Assembly: GCF_041052385.1 (NCBI RefSeq)
Contig: NZ_CP163439.1
Span: 3,151,001-3,215,000 of the forward strand
DNA length: 64,000 bases
Source of the DNA: Streptomyces sp. R28
GTDB lineage: Bacteria; Actinomycetota; Actinomycetes; Streptomycetales; Streptomycetaceae
Direction: 5' to 3'
Made by a program: the position numbers and the translations under genes. The notes below the pieces were generated by a model. The model saw only the letters and a list, made by a program, of their open reading frames with translations, searched no databases and was not told the origin of the DNA. This document shows, piece after piece, positions 8,579 to 18,800 of this stretch (position 1 is the stretch's first letter; each line of letters begins with the position of its first letter).

Positions 8579-9714
8579 CGGGCGGCTCCCTCGGGGGCGA
8601 TGGGGGCGCAGCCCAGGCGGGCGGCGGCCGCGTTGGCGAAGGCGGCGAGATGGTCGGGGTCGGTGGAGGCGCCCATCAGGAAGGTGGCGGGCCGGCCGGC
8701 GCAGTCGGCTCGTACGATCGCGTGCTTCTCGCCGATGCTGCCCGTGCCGCGCCAGCCTCGGGCGACGGGGCGTTCGCCCGGGATGCCGTCGAATACGGCG
8801 GCCAGCCGGGGCTGCGCGACCATGGCCAGCTCCAGGTACGGCACGCCGTCGCCACGGACGCTGCACGTCTGCAGGTCGCGGGTGACCGCGCCGGTCTGGT
8901 CCGTGATGTCCTCCACGCCGAGGCTCAGGCCGCGGATCCCGCAGACGTCTTCAGAGGCACCGTAGATGTCCTCCGGATTGCCCGGCAGGTCATAGACGGG
9001 CGAGCTGACCCTCAGCGGCTCGTCCGGCGCGCAACCGGCCGCCGCCATCCCACGGTTGGCCGCAGCGACGAGCAGCACCGCCGCCTCACGGGCGCCGCCC
9101 AGATCCGCCGGATCGTTCTGGCTGTACGAGGGGCCACTGGCGTACGTTCCGGACGCGTCCATGGTGACGACGATCGGCCGGCCATCCGGCGTATCACAGG
9201 ACTTGGGGAGCACCAGCAGGCCACCACGCCCGTTCACCGTGCCCGGCAGGCCGTCCGGGAGCAGGACCATGTCACCGCCCAGAAAACCGTCCTGGACCAT
9301 CCCCAGCCGGGCCTCCGCGGCTTTGGGGACCGGGCCGTACTCAACGGACACCCGCTGGCGGATGGAGACCTCGTCACCGTCGTGACGGCTCTTGTAATCG
9401 TCGGCGATGGTGCCCTCGCAGCTGCCGCTCGGGCGCTCGCGGGTGGGCGCCGTCTCCTCGCTGGTGCGTGACCCGTCGTCATCGTCGCCGAATGCCTCGT
9501 CGCCGAGGAAGTCCGGGCCGCTGTCCTCTTCCCATGCGCCCCAGCAGTAGCGGTCCTTCGGCCACGGCCAGGTGTCCGCCGCCCACGTGCCAAGCCCGGT
9601 AACCGCAAGCACGATCACCAGCGCGGATATCAGCAACAACCGGCCGCGCCTGCTGCGTGGCAGCGCTCGGCGCAGCCGACCAGGCACCGCAGGCACCTCG
9701 TCTGTCTCACTCAC
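8575..9714 (-). CDS. Membrane-anchored cysteine-containing protein, first of a paralogous pair
   Basis: 379 aa from a GTG at 9714, which has a strong GGAGGGG about 8 bases upstream; the longer frame to 9789 has no comparable ribosome site. A basic N-terminus (about 30 residues) is followed by a membrane helix (L-L-L-I-S-A-L-V-I-V-L-A-V) and an acidic extracellular region. Conserved cysteines recur in R-Y-C-W-G-A, G-S-C-E-G and K-S-C-D-T and in the C-terminal R-L-G-C-A-P-I. The second paralogue starts within its stop codon. A solute-exposed ESX-linked role is inferred from position. No family was recognised. Confidence 0.68.
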   Translation of the reverse strand: MSETDEVPAVPGRLRRALPRSRRGRLLLISALVIVLAVTGLGTWAADTWPWPKDRYCWGAWEEDSGPDFLGDEAFGDDDDGSRTSEETAPTRERPSGSCEGTIADDYKSRHDGDEVSIRQRVSVEYGPVPKAAEARLGMVQDGFLGGDMVLLPDGLPGTVNGRGGLLVLPKSCDTPDGRPIVVTMDASGTYASGPSYSQNDPADLGGAREAAVLLVAAANRGMAAAGCAPDEPLRVSSPVYDLPGNPEDIYGASEDVCGIRGLSLGVEDITDQTGAVTRDLQTCSVRGDGVPYLELAMVAQPRLAAVFDGIPGERPVARGWRGTGSIGEKHAIVRADCAGRPATFLMGASTDPDHLAAFANAAAARLGCAPIAPEGAAR

Positions 9715-10001
9715 CCCGTGATCCCCCTCCGGCGCAGGAAAGGGTCGCGAATCAGTCCCCCCACATGCGCCTTTGCCGTAACTACACACTCACCCGCGGG
9801 CACACCAAACAGCGCACGCCCTGCATGTCCGAGTGGATACCGGCGGATCTTGACCAGGAGTGTAATCATCTGTTGACAGCAGCAAAGGAGGCCATCGGTG
9901 AGTTCCCGGACTGTCCGATTCCTTTCCTGCGGCCTTCTTCTGTTTCCGGAGGTGGGGTGGACACCTCCCGTGCGTGCCCACCCCTGGTCCGTCGACCGCT
10001 G
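9715..10001. other. Intergenic spacer before the ESX core
   Basis: About 290 bp between the membrane-protein pair and esxA. It should contain the promoter for the 9714-7376 gene pair and the 3' end of the esx transcript. I see no convincing small gene, repeat or strong hairpin in it. Confidence 0.4.
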
Positions 10002-10298
10002 TTAGTAGTTGGCGGCGGCCTTGCGGTCGGCCGCGCTGTACGCCGCGCTCGCCTCGCGGATCGCGCTCGCGATGGAGTTCAGGGCCTGGTGGATCTCCCG
10101 GGCCTTGATGTCCCATTCGCGGTGGAGGCCATCCGCCGCGGTCTTGGCCTCGCCCTCGAAGTAGGCGGAGAGGTCCTTCATCCGCTTCTGGAGCGCTTCG
10201 AGGTCCGTGTCCAGCTTCTTGGCCTGGGCGGTGATGTCCCCTGCGGCTCGTTCAAGTTCCGCGTAGGTGACGAGCATTGTGCCGTTGTCTACTGCCAT
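10002..10298 (-). CDS. esxA: WXG100-family protein EsxA-like, with F-E-G in place of W-x-G
   Basis: 98 aa, the usual WXG100 length; the ATG at 10298 is taken because the upstream extension to 10364 is atypical. The predicted fold is a helix-turn-helix hairpin. The turn reads Y-F-E-G-E-A, so the usual Trp is replaced by Phe (F-E-G at residues 47-49). Near the C-terminus Y-S-A-A-D (87-91) matches the Y-x-x-x-D/E ESX export signal. It lies 95 bp downstream of esxB and in the same orientation, as expected for two proteins exported as a heterodimer through EccC. Assignment of A versus B is by convention only. Confidence 0.88.
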   Translation of the reverse strand: MAVDNGTMLVTYAELERAAGDITAQAKKLDTDLEALQKRMKDLSAYFEGEAKTAADGLHREWDIKAREIHQALNSIASAIREASAAYSAADRKAAANY

Positions 10299-10393
10299 GG
10301 CTTTTCCAACTGCCTTCCATGCCTGCTGTGCTGAGGGTTCGAACTGAAGGTTTGCTGCGGCCACGGGCGGGCCGCCGCTCGATCACGCACGAG

Positions 10394-10759
10394 CTACATG
10401 CCGGAGAAGGCCGAGGTCTTTCCGGACGGGGCGCTGCCGCTGGCCGAGCCGGAGCCGCCCGTGTCGATGCCTGCCAGAGCCTGGTAGATCTCTTCGTCGG
10501 TGCTGCCGGCGATGCGGCGGTTGTCGTTGACCGCGTTCTGGAAACGGACGAGCAGGTTACCGATGTTGGCCATGCGCTCGTTGATCTCGGTCTGCTTGCG
10601 GTCGAAGGACACGGCGCCCTGCCCCTGCCACTTGCCTTCCACACTGTCGATCACGGCGTGCAACTGCTGCAGCTGCTGCTTCACCGAGCCGAAGCGCTCG
10701 TTGAGTTCCTGCTCGAACTGCCGCAGTACGTCGTCTGTGACCTTCTGGGTTCCTGCCAT
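10394..10759 (-). CDS. esxB: WXG100-family protein EsxB-like
   Basis: 121 aa. The W-Q-G turn (residues about 44-46, in G-K-W-Q-G-Q-G-A) sits between two long helices rich in Gln and Glu, the standard WXG100 hairpin. The C-terminal 25 residues are a Gly/Ser-rich flexible tail that goes beyond the usual 100-residue length. No clear Y-x-x-x-D/E signal is seen here, whereas its partner at 10002-10298 has one, which fits the rule that one member of an Esx pair carries the signal. It is the first gene of an esxB-esxA transcript. Confidence 0.88.
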   Translation of the reverse strand: MAGTQKVTDDVLRQFEQELNERFGSVKQQLQQLHAVIDSVEGKWQGQGAVSFDRKQTEINERMANIGNLLVRFQNAVNDNRRIAGSTDEEIYQALAGIDTGGSGSASGSAPSGKTSAFSGM

Positions 10760-11102
10760 CTGTTCTTCCTTCCCATTTCCGGTTCAGTGGTGGGCCCGGC
10801 GGCTTGGAGAAGCTGCATGGCGAACGCGCGTGGTGCGTCCGGTGTGATCCGCCGCGGTGAGCTGTGGTGAGGCGTTCGCGTTCCTTGTCAGGCTGAGGGG
10901 CCGGCCCGCTCATGAAGCGTTGCAGCCCCGTGGCTGGCCCTCACCGCTGCGAACATCGTCGACGCGCGCCATGACGCTTAGCCTCCCCGTTTTCCCCGTT
11001 AGCTACGACCGCGGGTCATTGCGATCGCGGTGACGTGAACATCACCGATTGCATGCGTGTCACTCTAGCCACTACCAGTGACAGGACCAACGGCCTTCTC
11101 GG
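10760..11102. promoter_or_regulatory. Intergenic region carrying the probable esxBA promoter
   Basis: About 340 bp between mycP and esxB. It must hold the promoter of esxBA, separate from the mycP-eccB-eccD block. An inverted repeat CGGTGA...TCACCG (8-base spacer, about 11,028-11,048) could be an operator, but no known regulator pattern was matched. No small gene is supported. Confidence 0.35.
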
Positions 11103-12350
11103 CTAGCCGGAGGGCGTCTTCCTCCGGCCGTCGCGCATCGCTACCGCCCCGCCTGCGATGACCGCCACAAGCACCAGGCTGCCCACCACCACGTAGGTGC
11201 CGAGGCGGGCCGCTCGTTCCTGCGAGGTTTCGCCGAGCGGGAGTTGGGCCACAGTGGGGGCCTCGGCCTGCCCTGCGCCTTCGTTGCTCGGCACAGGGTG
11301 GTCGATCGGTTTGTTGTCCTCGGTCAGGGCGCGGACGGGGTCGACGACGCCCCAGCCGACCAGGCGGTCGTGGCCGGGGATGGAGCGTTCCGCGGTCTGC
11401 ATGATCTGGGCGGTGATCTGTTCCTGCGTCCACCTGGGGTTCTTAGCTTTGATGAGGGCGGCGACGCCGGTGACGTAGGGGGCGGAGAAGCTGGTGCCGT
11501 TGTCGGCGCAGTGTCCGCCGCCGGGGACGGTGGAGATCATGTCGACGCCGGGGGCGGCGACGTCGACGAAGTCGCCGGACTGGGAGAAGGCGGCGCGTTC
11601 GTTGTTGCGGTCGGAGGCGGCCACGGCCAGGACGCCGTCGTAGGAGGCCGGGTAGGCGTTCTTTATGTTGCCGTCGAGGCCGTCGTTGCCCGCTGAGGCC
11701 ACGATGACGATGTTCTTGGCCAGGGCGTTGTCCACGGCGCGTTTCAGTGTGGAGGTGGCTGTGATCGGGTTGACCGTGTCCTGGGAGATGTTGATGACGT
11801 TGGCCTTGGCGTCGTTGGCGGCGTAGTTGATGGCCCTGGCCAGGCTGTCGGTGTCGCCGTGGCCCTCGGCGTCGTTCTGCTGAATTGGGATGATCGTCGC
11901 CTCGGGGGCGAGGCCGACGAACCCGGTGCCTTTCGCCGGTCTGGCGGCGATAATTCCGGCGACCTTCGTGCCGTGGCCCACCGTGTCGGTGGTGCCGTCC
12001 TCGCTGCCGCGCTCGATCTTGTTGCCGTTGTCGTCCTTGAGGTTCGGCGGCAGGAAATTGCGGCCACTCTTGACGTCGACCGCCGGGGCGAGTTGGCGGT
12101 TCTTGACGTCCACACCTGTGTCGATGACCGCGACGCGGACGCCCTTGCCCGTGGACTGCTTCCACAGCTCGTCCAGTAGGACCCGCTGTAGGGCCCAGGG
12201 GCGGCCCTCGTACGGCTTGCCCGGAAAGGTGCACTGATCGGCCGCGGCGGCGGCGATGGGCGCCGGGAACACCGCCGCGAAGGCGAGAGCGGCAGCGGCA
12301 GCGGCAGCGGCCGTTCCGACGAGCCGGCGCACGCGAGGATGCCTACGCAT
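11103..12350 (-). CDS. mycP: Type VII secretion-associated serine protease mycosin, core copy
   Basis: 415 aa subtilisin-like membrane protease. An Ala-rich signal peptide covers residues 1-37. The catalytic residues are Asp77 (A-V-I-D-T-G), His126 (V-G-H-G-T-K-V-A-G) and Ser287 (N-G-T-S-F-S-A-P-Y-V), with oxyanion Asn222 (A-G-N-D-G). One membrane helix (about 382-402) and a short basic tail close the protein. Mycosins belong to the ESX membrane complex and act on its outer side. It lies 15 bp downstream of eccB, in the order eccD-eccB-mycP. The serine motif is canonical, unlike that of the other mycosin at 1592-2803. Confidence 0.95.
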   Translation of the reverse strand: MRRHPRVRRLVGTAAAAAAAALAFAAVFPAPIAAAAADQCTFPGKPYEGRPWALQRVLLDELWKQSTGKGVRVAVIDTGVDVKNRQLAPAVDVKSGRNFLPPNLKDDNGNKIERGSEDGTTDTVGHGTKVAGIIAARPAKGTGFVGLAPEATIIPIQQNDAEGHGDTDSLARAINYAANDAKANVINISQDTVNPITATSTLKRAVDNALAKNIVIVASAGNDGLDGNIKNAYPASYDGVLAVAASDRNNERAAFSQSGDFVDVAAPGVDMISTVPGGGHCADNGTSFSAPYVTGVAALIKAKNPRWTQEQITAQIMQTAERSIPGHDRLVGWGVVDPVRALTEDNKPIDHPVPSNEGAGQAEAPTVAQLPLGETSQERAARLGTYVVVGSLVLVAVIAGGAVAMRDGRRKTPSG

Positions 12351-12365
12351 TACTCGGCCCGCCTC

Positions 12366-13910
12366 TCACGAGCCCTGCGGCTGTCGTGCCGCGCCCGTCG
12401 ACAGCCGCGGTCCCGTCGGCAGGAACGCCGACCAGGCGGCCGGGATCGGGGCCGGTGTCACGTCTTTGTAGCCGAGGCGGTTCTGTGCCTGCTGGGCCTC
12501 CTGCAGTGCTGCTTCACGCTGTTCCCGTCGCTCGGTGGCCGAGCCCGAGGAGCCGATGCCCGCGTCGTCCGTCTCGCTGTCGCCGTTGGACTGCATCGCA
12601 TAGCGCAGGCCGGTATCGGTGACCAGGAAGAAGAACCCGGAACGGGTCGACGACCCCGTGAACTGGCGGAAGAACTGGCCCGAGCCGGGAGTGACGTACG
12701 CACTGCTCGAACCCGTGGGAAGGGGGGCCGGGAAGTTGTTACCCGCCCAGGCGCTGAGGGTCGTGGCGCCGTTGTCCTCGTCCACGTCGCGCAGGACGTT
12801 GCACACGGTGTTGCGGTTGCCCTCGTCGGTGCTCGCCGAGTTGACCGGCTCGGGCTTCTGCTGGGGCCAGGTCTTCTCGGCGCCGAAGGGTGCCTCGGGG
12901 GTGAAGCTGCCGGCGCTGACGGGCATCGCGCGGCTGGCCTGGCCGAGGTCGGTCAGGGCTTTGCTGCTGAGCAGGAGCTTCGCTGTGAAGTCGGAGACCG
13001 GAGCGACCCGTCCCTGCAGGACGACGTACTGCTGGATCCTGGTGCCGGAGGGGGCCTGGAGGACCATGCCCACTTTGTTGGCCGCGGCCGGCAGCTGGCC
13101 CTGGATCCCGGCGTCGGCGCCGGGCTGGCCCGGGATCTCCGGGAAGGTGATGGGGTCGCCCTTGTGCAAGGTCTCCAGCCAGCCGGCCGACACCCGCTGG
13201 GGCTCCCGGCCCTCGCCGACGACCGTGCGCAGAAGCAGCTCCTCGTTCTGGACGGGGTACGCCGTTCCCTGAGCGTCGATGACGTAGCGGGTGCGGTCCG
13301 GGCCTGGTCCTTCCACGTACATCAGCTCGCCGCCGCGCAGCCGCTCCGTGCCCTCGGTCCGGTCCATGTCCCGCTGGGCGAGGATGAACGCCGCCTTCTG
13401 GATGGCCCGGCCGCCCTCACCGGGGCGTTCGCAGACCACCCAGCGCTTCTTCGATCCGGCTTCGTCGGCGTCGGGCAGACGGTCGGGGGCGTAGGGGATG
13501 CCGAGGGTGGGGCCGTGCGGGATCTTGCCGTTGTCCAGGACCGATTCGTCTACGTTGATGACCTTGCCCTTGTCGGGCTGCAGGAGGAGCTTCGCCGAGG
13601 ACATGTTCAGCACCGGGTGCAGCTGCGTCTTGCCGTCGGTCTTGAGGATCACGTACCGGGTGGTCGACTTGCTGGAGATGATGACGTTCTCCCCGGCCTT
13701 GTCCCAGCCCTGCGGTGCGGCGGGCTTGAACATGCCCCAGGCCCCGAAGCCGGCCAGGATGACCGCGGTGACGATCGCACCTGGCACGACCGCACGCAGT
13801 GGCCGTGGCCAGCCCTCCTCGGTGCCGTTTGGGTTGGGCTGGAGGAACTGCCCGACCAGGCGCCGTCGCGCGAAGGTGTAGGCGTTCAGCTCGTCCCGCC
13901 GTGATGCCAT
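12366..13910 (-). CDS. eccB: Type VII secretion protein EccB
   Basis: 514 aa, normal for the family. The N-terminus reads M-A-S-R-R-D-E-L-N-A-Y-T-F-A-R-R-R, the characteristic EccB opening, followed by one membrane helix at about residues 42-62 (V-P-G-A-I-V-T-A-V-I-L-A-G-F). The rest is a large extracellular domain made of repeats; the two cysteines (V-V-C-E and T-V-C-N) fit the EccB disulfide pair. EccB is a core component of the ESX inner-membrane complex. It is followed closely by mycP. EccE was not found in this window, as is usual outside mycobacteria. Confidence 0.95.
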   Translation of the reverse strand: MASRRDELNAYTFARRRLVGQFLQPNPNGTEEGWPRPLRAVVPGAIVTAVILAGFGAWGMFKPAAPQGWDKAGENVIISSKSTTRYVILKTDGKTQLHPVLNMSSAKLLLQPDKGKVINVDESVLDNGKIPHGPTLGIPYAPDRLPDADEAGSKKRWVVCERPGEGGRAIQKAAFILAQRDMDRTEGTERLRGGELMYVEGPGPDRTRYVIDAQGTAYPVQNEELLLRTVVGEGREPQRVSAGWLETLHKGDPITFPEIPGQPGADAGIQGQLPAAANKVGMVLQAPSGTRIQQYVVLQGRVAPVSDFTAKLLLSSKALTDLGQASRAMPVSAGSFTPEAPFGAEKTWPQQKPEPVNSASTDEGNRNTVCNVLRDVDEDNGATTLSAWAGNNFPAPLPTGSSSAYVTPGSGQFFRQFTGSSTRSGFFFLVTDTGLRYAMQSNGDSETDDAGIGSSGSATERREQREAALQEAQQAQNRLGYKDVTPAPIPAAWSAFLPTGPRLSTGAARQPQGS

Positions 13911-14020
13911 CGCTCCGCTGCCTCTCCCCCGCTGATTGATCTGGTTGTTCTGGTCTCGTACGAGGAACCGATCCCGTACGTCGATGTGGCTTGGCTCAGC
14001 TCACTGAGACCCCTTGGCTC

Positions 14021-15577
14021 TCACGAAGAAAGCGAGCGCATCTGCTGGTAGACGCCGAACACCGCCAGACACAGCGGCAGCAGCGTCAGCAGGACAAAGC
14101 TCTCGGCGATCTCCAGGAATCGACCCCAGAACGGGGTGACCCCCTTGCTGGGAACGACCAGCGCGATCGCGGCGATCGATCCAGCGACGACGGCCACCGC
14201 GACCGACAGCCAGACCAGCCTGATGTCGAGGGCCGAGCCGTCACCCCGCAGCGCCTCCAGGACCATCCGGCCGGGCGGGTTGAGGGAGAGACCGAGCCCC
14301 AGGAGCCCCAGTGAGACAAGCCCTGCTGCGAGCGTGCAGGCCACCTGGGCGGTGTGCCGGAACAGATGGGCGCGCATCAACAGGGCCAGACCCGTTGCCA
14401 GAGCGAGGAGTTGGGCCCACAGGTCGTCGGAGAACCCGAGCACCGCGGCACCCGCCGTCGCGACCAGCGCACAGCCGCCGACCAGGCCAAGCAGCAGCTC
14501 GTGGCCGCGCCGGGCCTGAGCGGTGATGCGTTCGGCGTCGATCGCGGCCGATGCCGCAGTGCCGTCGCCCTCGTCATCGGCGTAGTCGCTGCCGATGGCG
14601 GTGCGTGGCGGGTCGAAGCCGATGGGCAGGCGGGCGAAACGCGTGGCGAGGCCGGGCAGGAAGGCGAGGGTGCCCAGGGCGAGCGGGGAGCAGAGTGCCG
14701 CGGTCTCGGCCGGCCTCATGTCGGTGAGGATCGCGACGAAGGTCAGCAGCATGCCGATGGCTGAGGCGAATGCGAAGGCGACGAAGGGGCCGTCGCCGCT
14801 CGGTGTGAGGAACACCAGCACCACTGATCCCACGAGTACGGCGGCGCAGGCGAGCACGAAGTGCAGCCTGCCGATGCCCTCTCCGGCCGGCAGCGCAACC
14901 AGTCCGCTGCCGGCGACTCCCAGATTCGCGAGGGCGCCTGTGCCGAAGGCCAGGGACGAGCCGCGGTCGCCGTACACCCGGGCGCGCACCGTGGCGATCG
15001 CCAGGAGTACCAGGCCCGATACCGCGGCCACGATGCCCGGGAGGCCGTTCATATCGTGGCGGATGTCGGAGCTCCAGGCCACGAAGGCGAGCAGCATCAG
15101 CAGCACACAGGTACCGAAGAGTCCTGCGGTGCGTAGGAGTTCGTCGTTCCACAGTGCGCGGTCGCGGGTGACGGCGCTGGCGGTTGCGTGCGAGACGTCG
15201 TCGAACACCGCGGGCGGGAGGGAGTCGGAGAAGGGGCGCAGCAGGAGGAAGTCGCCGTCGGCGATGCGCTGTGCGGCGAGTGAGCGTGCCTCGTCGAGCA
15301 CTGTCCCGTCGCGGCGCACGAGGTGGTATCCGACCGGGGCGCCGGGGGGCGGAGTCTGTCCGGACAGGCGCAGGATCTCCGAGAAGAGGTGCGCGAGGGG
15401 AGTGTCGTCGGGCAGCGCCACATCGATACGGCTGTCGGGCGCCGCCACGATGATCCGGCGGAAGCCGGTGCTGCGCGTGGTCGGCACCCCCGGTCCCCAA
15501 TGGTGCCCCGGCCCCGGATGGCCCCCTGGTCCCGGGTGACCGCCGGTGCTTCCCGCCGCTCGAACTGTCGCAGGCAC
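14021..15577 (-). CDS. eccD: Type VII secretion integral membrane protein EccD
   Basis: 518 aa from the GTG at 15577, which has GAGGGGGAG ending 6 bases upstream; the frame is open to 15649 without a better start. A Gly/Pro/His-rich leader is followed by a ubiquitin-like (YukD-type) domain (R-I-I-V-A-A-P-D-S-R-I-D-V-A-L) and then about eleven membrane helices. EccD forms the central channel-like part of the ESX membrane complex. It is transcribed divergently from eccC and heads the eccD-eccB-mycP block. Confidence 0.94.
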   Translation of the reverse strand: MPATVRAAGSTGGHPGPGGHPGPGHHWGPGVPTTRSTGFRRIIVAAPDSRIDVALPDDTPLAHLFSEILRLSGQTPPPGAPVGYHLVRRDGTVLDEARSLAAQRIADGDFLLLRPFSDSLPPAVFDDVSHATASAVTRDRALWNDELLRTAGLFGTCVLLMLLAFVAWSSDIRHDMNGLPGIVAAVSGLVLLAIATVRARVYGDRGSSLAFGTGALANLGVAGSGLVALPAGEGIGRLHFVLACAAVLVGSVVLVFLTPSGDGPFVAFAFASAIGMLLTFVAILTDMRPAETAALCSPLALGTLAFLPGLATRFARLPIGFDPPRTAIGSDYADDEGDGTAASAAIDAERITAQARRGHELLLGLVGGCALVATAGAAVLGFSDDLWAQLLALATGLALLMRAHLFRHTAQVACTLAAGLVSLGLLGLGLSLNPPGRMVLEALRGDGSALDIRLVWLSVAVAVVAGSIAAIALVVPSKGVTPFWGRFLEIAESFVLLTLLPLCLAVFGVYQQMRSLSS

Positions 15578-15830
15578 GTACTGCTCCCCCTCGCGGTGCT
15601 TCTCAACTCGCGGGCCGCGCCCCTGTCCTGTTCGCGCGTCCGCTCTCATTCCGGTTCCGAATTACCGTGAATGACCCCGAATCCATTGATTATTCGCGGG
15701 TGCGCACACGCGTGGCGCCACCCTACCGTCCGCAAGGTCAGTGCCCGCCAGTAGGATCCGGTCCGGATGAAGTCGGCGCCACGGGGGTGCGGACAAGGCC
15801 TCTTCAGTCCGCGAGGGGGACGGGTCAGCT
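15578..15830. promoter_or_regulatory. Divergent eccD/eccC promoter region
   Basis: A 253-bp spacer between the starts of eccD (-) and eccC (+). It should contain promoters for both halves of the ESX core. No recognisable operator or -10/-35 pair could be assigned with confidence. Confidence 0.4.
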
Positions 15831-18800
15831 TTGAGCCAGATCGTCGTCAAACGGCCACCGAGGGCCTTGCCTGCCGAGGTGCCCGCCGATCCAGTGCAGT
15901 TGCAATCCCCGCCCGAGTTGCCCAGGGGGCAGCAGGAGGGCGCGCTGATGCAGCTGCTGCCCATGCTGGGGATGGGCGGTTCGGTCGTGTTTTTCTTCAT
16001 GACGCCGAACCCGGTCATGCGCATCATGGGCATGGTAATGATCGCGTCGACGGTCGGAATGGGCATTGCCATGCTCGTCCGGTACCGGCGGGGCACCCAG
16101 GGACAGCTCGCCGATATGCGGCGGGACTACCTGAAGTACTTGGCCAAAACTCGCCGTGCGGTGCTTCGTACGGCGCGGCTGCAGCGGGACGCCCAGTTCT
16201 ATCTGCATCCGGCGCCCGAGCAGTTGTGGGCTCTGGTCGCCGAAGGCGGCCGCGTGTGGGAGCGGCGGATCAGCGACGACGACTTCGGGCAGGTGCGGAT
16301 CGGTCTGGGCAGTCAGCAGCTCGCCACCCCTCTGATCGCACCCGAGACCGCTCCGGTGGACGAGCTGGAGCCGCTCACCGCCGGGGCCATGAAGCAGTTC
16401 CTCACCGCGCACAGCACCATCGAGAGCCTGCCCATGGCGATCTCGCTGCGGTCCTTCTACCACCTCACCATCAGCGGGGACCACGAGAACCACGTCCGCG
16501 CGACGGCACGCGCCCTGGTGGCCTCCCTGGCCTCTCTGCATTCTCCCGACGACCTGGTCGTGGCCGTCGCTGCCGGGCAGGACGCGGCCCCGCACTGGGA
16601 GTGGACCAAGTGGCTGCCCCACGTCCAGACCGATGGGAACGACGGAGCGGGCAGCCGCCGTCTGATCACCACGAGTGCGCAGGATCTGGAGCTGCTACTC
16701 AAGGAACAGCTCGAAGGCCGCCCCCGGTTCCAGGCCGGCGGCCAGCCCCTCCTGGAACAGCCGCACATCGTCGTCGTACTCGACCAGGAGGCGCTGTCGC
16801 CCCTGTCAGCGCTGGCGGCGGCCGAAGGGCTGCAGGGTGTCACGATCGTCGAGGTCGTACCGGACCGGCTCACCGGGGCACGTGGCGGTCTCTCGGTCGT
16901 GGTGCATCCCCAGTCGCTCCGTCTGGAGTCCGGCGACGGTCTCGTCTATGAAGGGTCGCCAGACCGCCTGAGTCATGAGGCTGCCGAGGCACTCGCCCTC
17001 CAGCTCGCACCTCTATACATGGCGTCCGGCGGCGACTCCGACGAACCATTGCTGGCCAACCTGGAGTTCACCGATCTCCTCGACCTGGACGACGCGGAAT
17101 CTGTGGACGTCGGCCGCACGTGGCGCCCGCGCTCTCGCGCCGAACGCCTGCGTGTCCCGATCGGGGTCGGCGAGGACGGCACCCCGGTCATGCTGGACCT
17201 GAAGGAAGCCGCGCAGGACGGCATGGGCCCGCACGGCCTGTGCGTCGGCGCCACCGGATCCGGCAAGTCGGAGCTCCTGCGCACTCTGGTGCTCGGCCTG
17301 GCGGTGACCCACTCCTCGGAGACGCTGAACTTCGTCCTTGCGGACTTCAAGGGCGGCGCCACCTTCGCCGGCATGGCGCACCTGCCGCACGTGGCCGCGG
17401 TGATCACCAACCTCGCGGACGACCTGACCCTCGTGGACCGCATGGGCGACTCGATCCGTGGCGAACTCAACCGCCGTCAGGAGCTGCTCCGCAAGGCGGG
17501 TAATTACGCCAACATCCATGACTATGAGAAGGCCCGCTCGGCCGGCGCCGCTCTGGAGCCCATTCCGTCGCTCGTCCTGGTCATCGACGAGTTCAGTGAA
17601 CTTCTCGCCGCCAAGCCGGACTTCATCGACATGTTCGTCCAGATCGGCCGCATCGGCCGCTCCTTGGGCGTCCATCTGCTGCTCGCCTCGCAGCGCCTGG
17701 AAGAGGGCCGACTGCGCGGTCTGGAGACCTACCTGTCGTACCGCATCGGCCTGCGGACGTTCTCCGAGGCCGAGTCGCGCGCCGCACTCGGCGTCCCCGA
17801 CGCCTACCACCTGCCGAACGTCCCCGGCTCGGGCTATCTGAAGTACGGCACCGACGAGATGGCCCGCTTCAAGGCCGCCTACGTCTCGGGGGCGCACCGT
17901 CCTGCCTCGGCCCGGGCCACCGCAGGGGACGGTCAGCTGCCGGTGGACCGCCGCCCCGTGCCCTTCACCGCGGCCCCCGTGCCGGTCCAGTACGCGCAGT
18001 CCGATTCCCGGGCCCAGGTGCCGGACCCGCGGGCGGGCGGGGACGACCCGCAGGCCGACACCGTGCTCGACGTCATCGTCCGCCGGCTGACCGGGCAGGG
18101 CCCGGCCGCGCACCAGGTATGGCTGCCCCCGCTGGACAATCCCCCGTCGCTGGACGCCCTCCTCCCTGGACTCGCTGCGGAGCAGGGCCGGGGCCTGACC
18201 CAGCCCGGCTACGAGGGCGCCGGCCGCCTCATCGTGCCGCTCGGTGTCGTCGACAAGCCCTTCGAGCAGCGGCGTGACGCGCTGTATCGGGACTTCTCCG
18301 GCGCCGCGGGCCACATGCAGATCGTCGGCGGTCCGCAGTCGGGCAAGTCGACCATCCTCCGGACGATCATCTCCGCCTTTGCGCTCACCCACACTCCCCA
18401 CGAAGTCCAGTTCTACGGCCTGGACTTCGGCGGTGGCGGCATGTCGGCCATCGCCGGACTGCCGCACGTCGGCGGGGTCGCCTCACGCCTGGACCCTGAG
18501 CGGGTACGCCGCACGGTCGCCGAGGTCTACGGCATCATGACGCGCCGCGAGGAGTACTTCCGCAGCGCCGGCATCGACTCCATCGCCACCTACCGCAAGC
18601 TGCGGGCCCGCGGTGACATCCCGGTGGCCGACCAGCCCTGGGGCGATGTCTTCCTCATCATCGACGGCTGGGGGAACTTCCGCACGGAGTACGAGGCCCT
18701 GGAAGCGGCCGTCCTTGACATCGCCGCGCGCGGCCTGGGCTATGGCATCCACCTGGTCCTCACCGCGTCCCGCGCCATGGAGGTCCGCGCGAATTTGAAG

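Noticed and set aside
7139..8965. + strand frame of 608 codons opposite the paralogous membrane proteins
   Set aside because: The - strand frames have GTGA coupling, membrane helices and shared motifs; the + frame does not.
12339..13904. Long + strand frame opposite eccB
   Set aside because: It mirrors the eccB gene, which has an unmistakable family N-terminus; the + translation has no recognisable domain.
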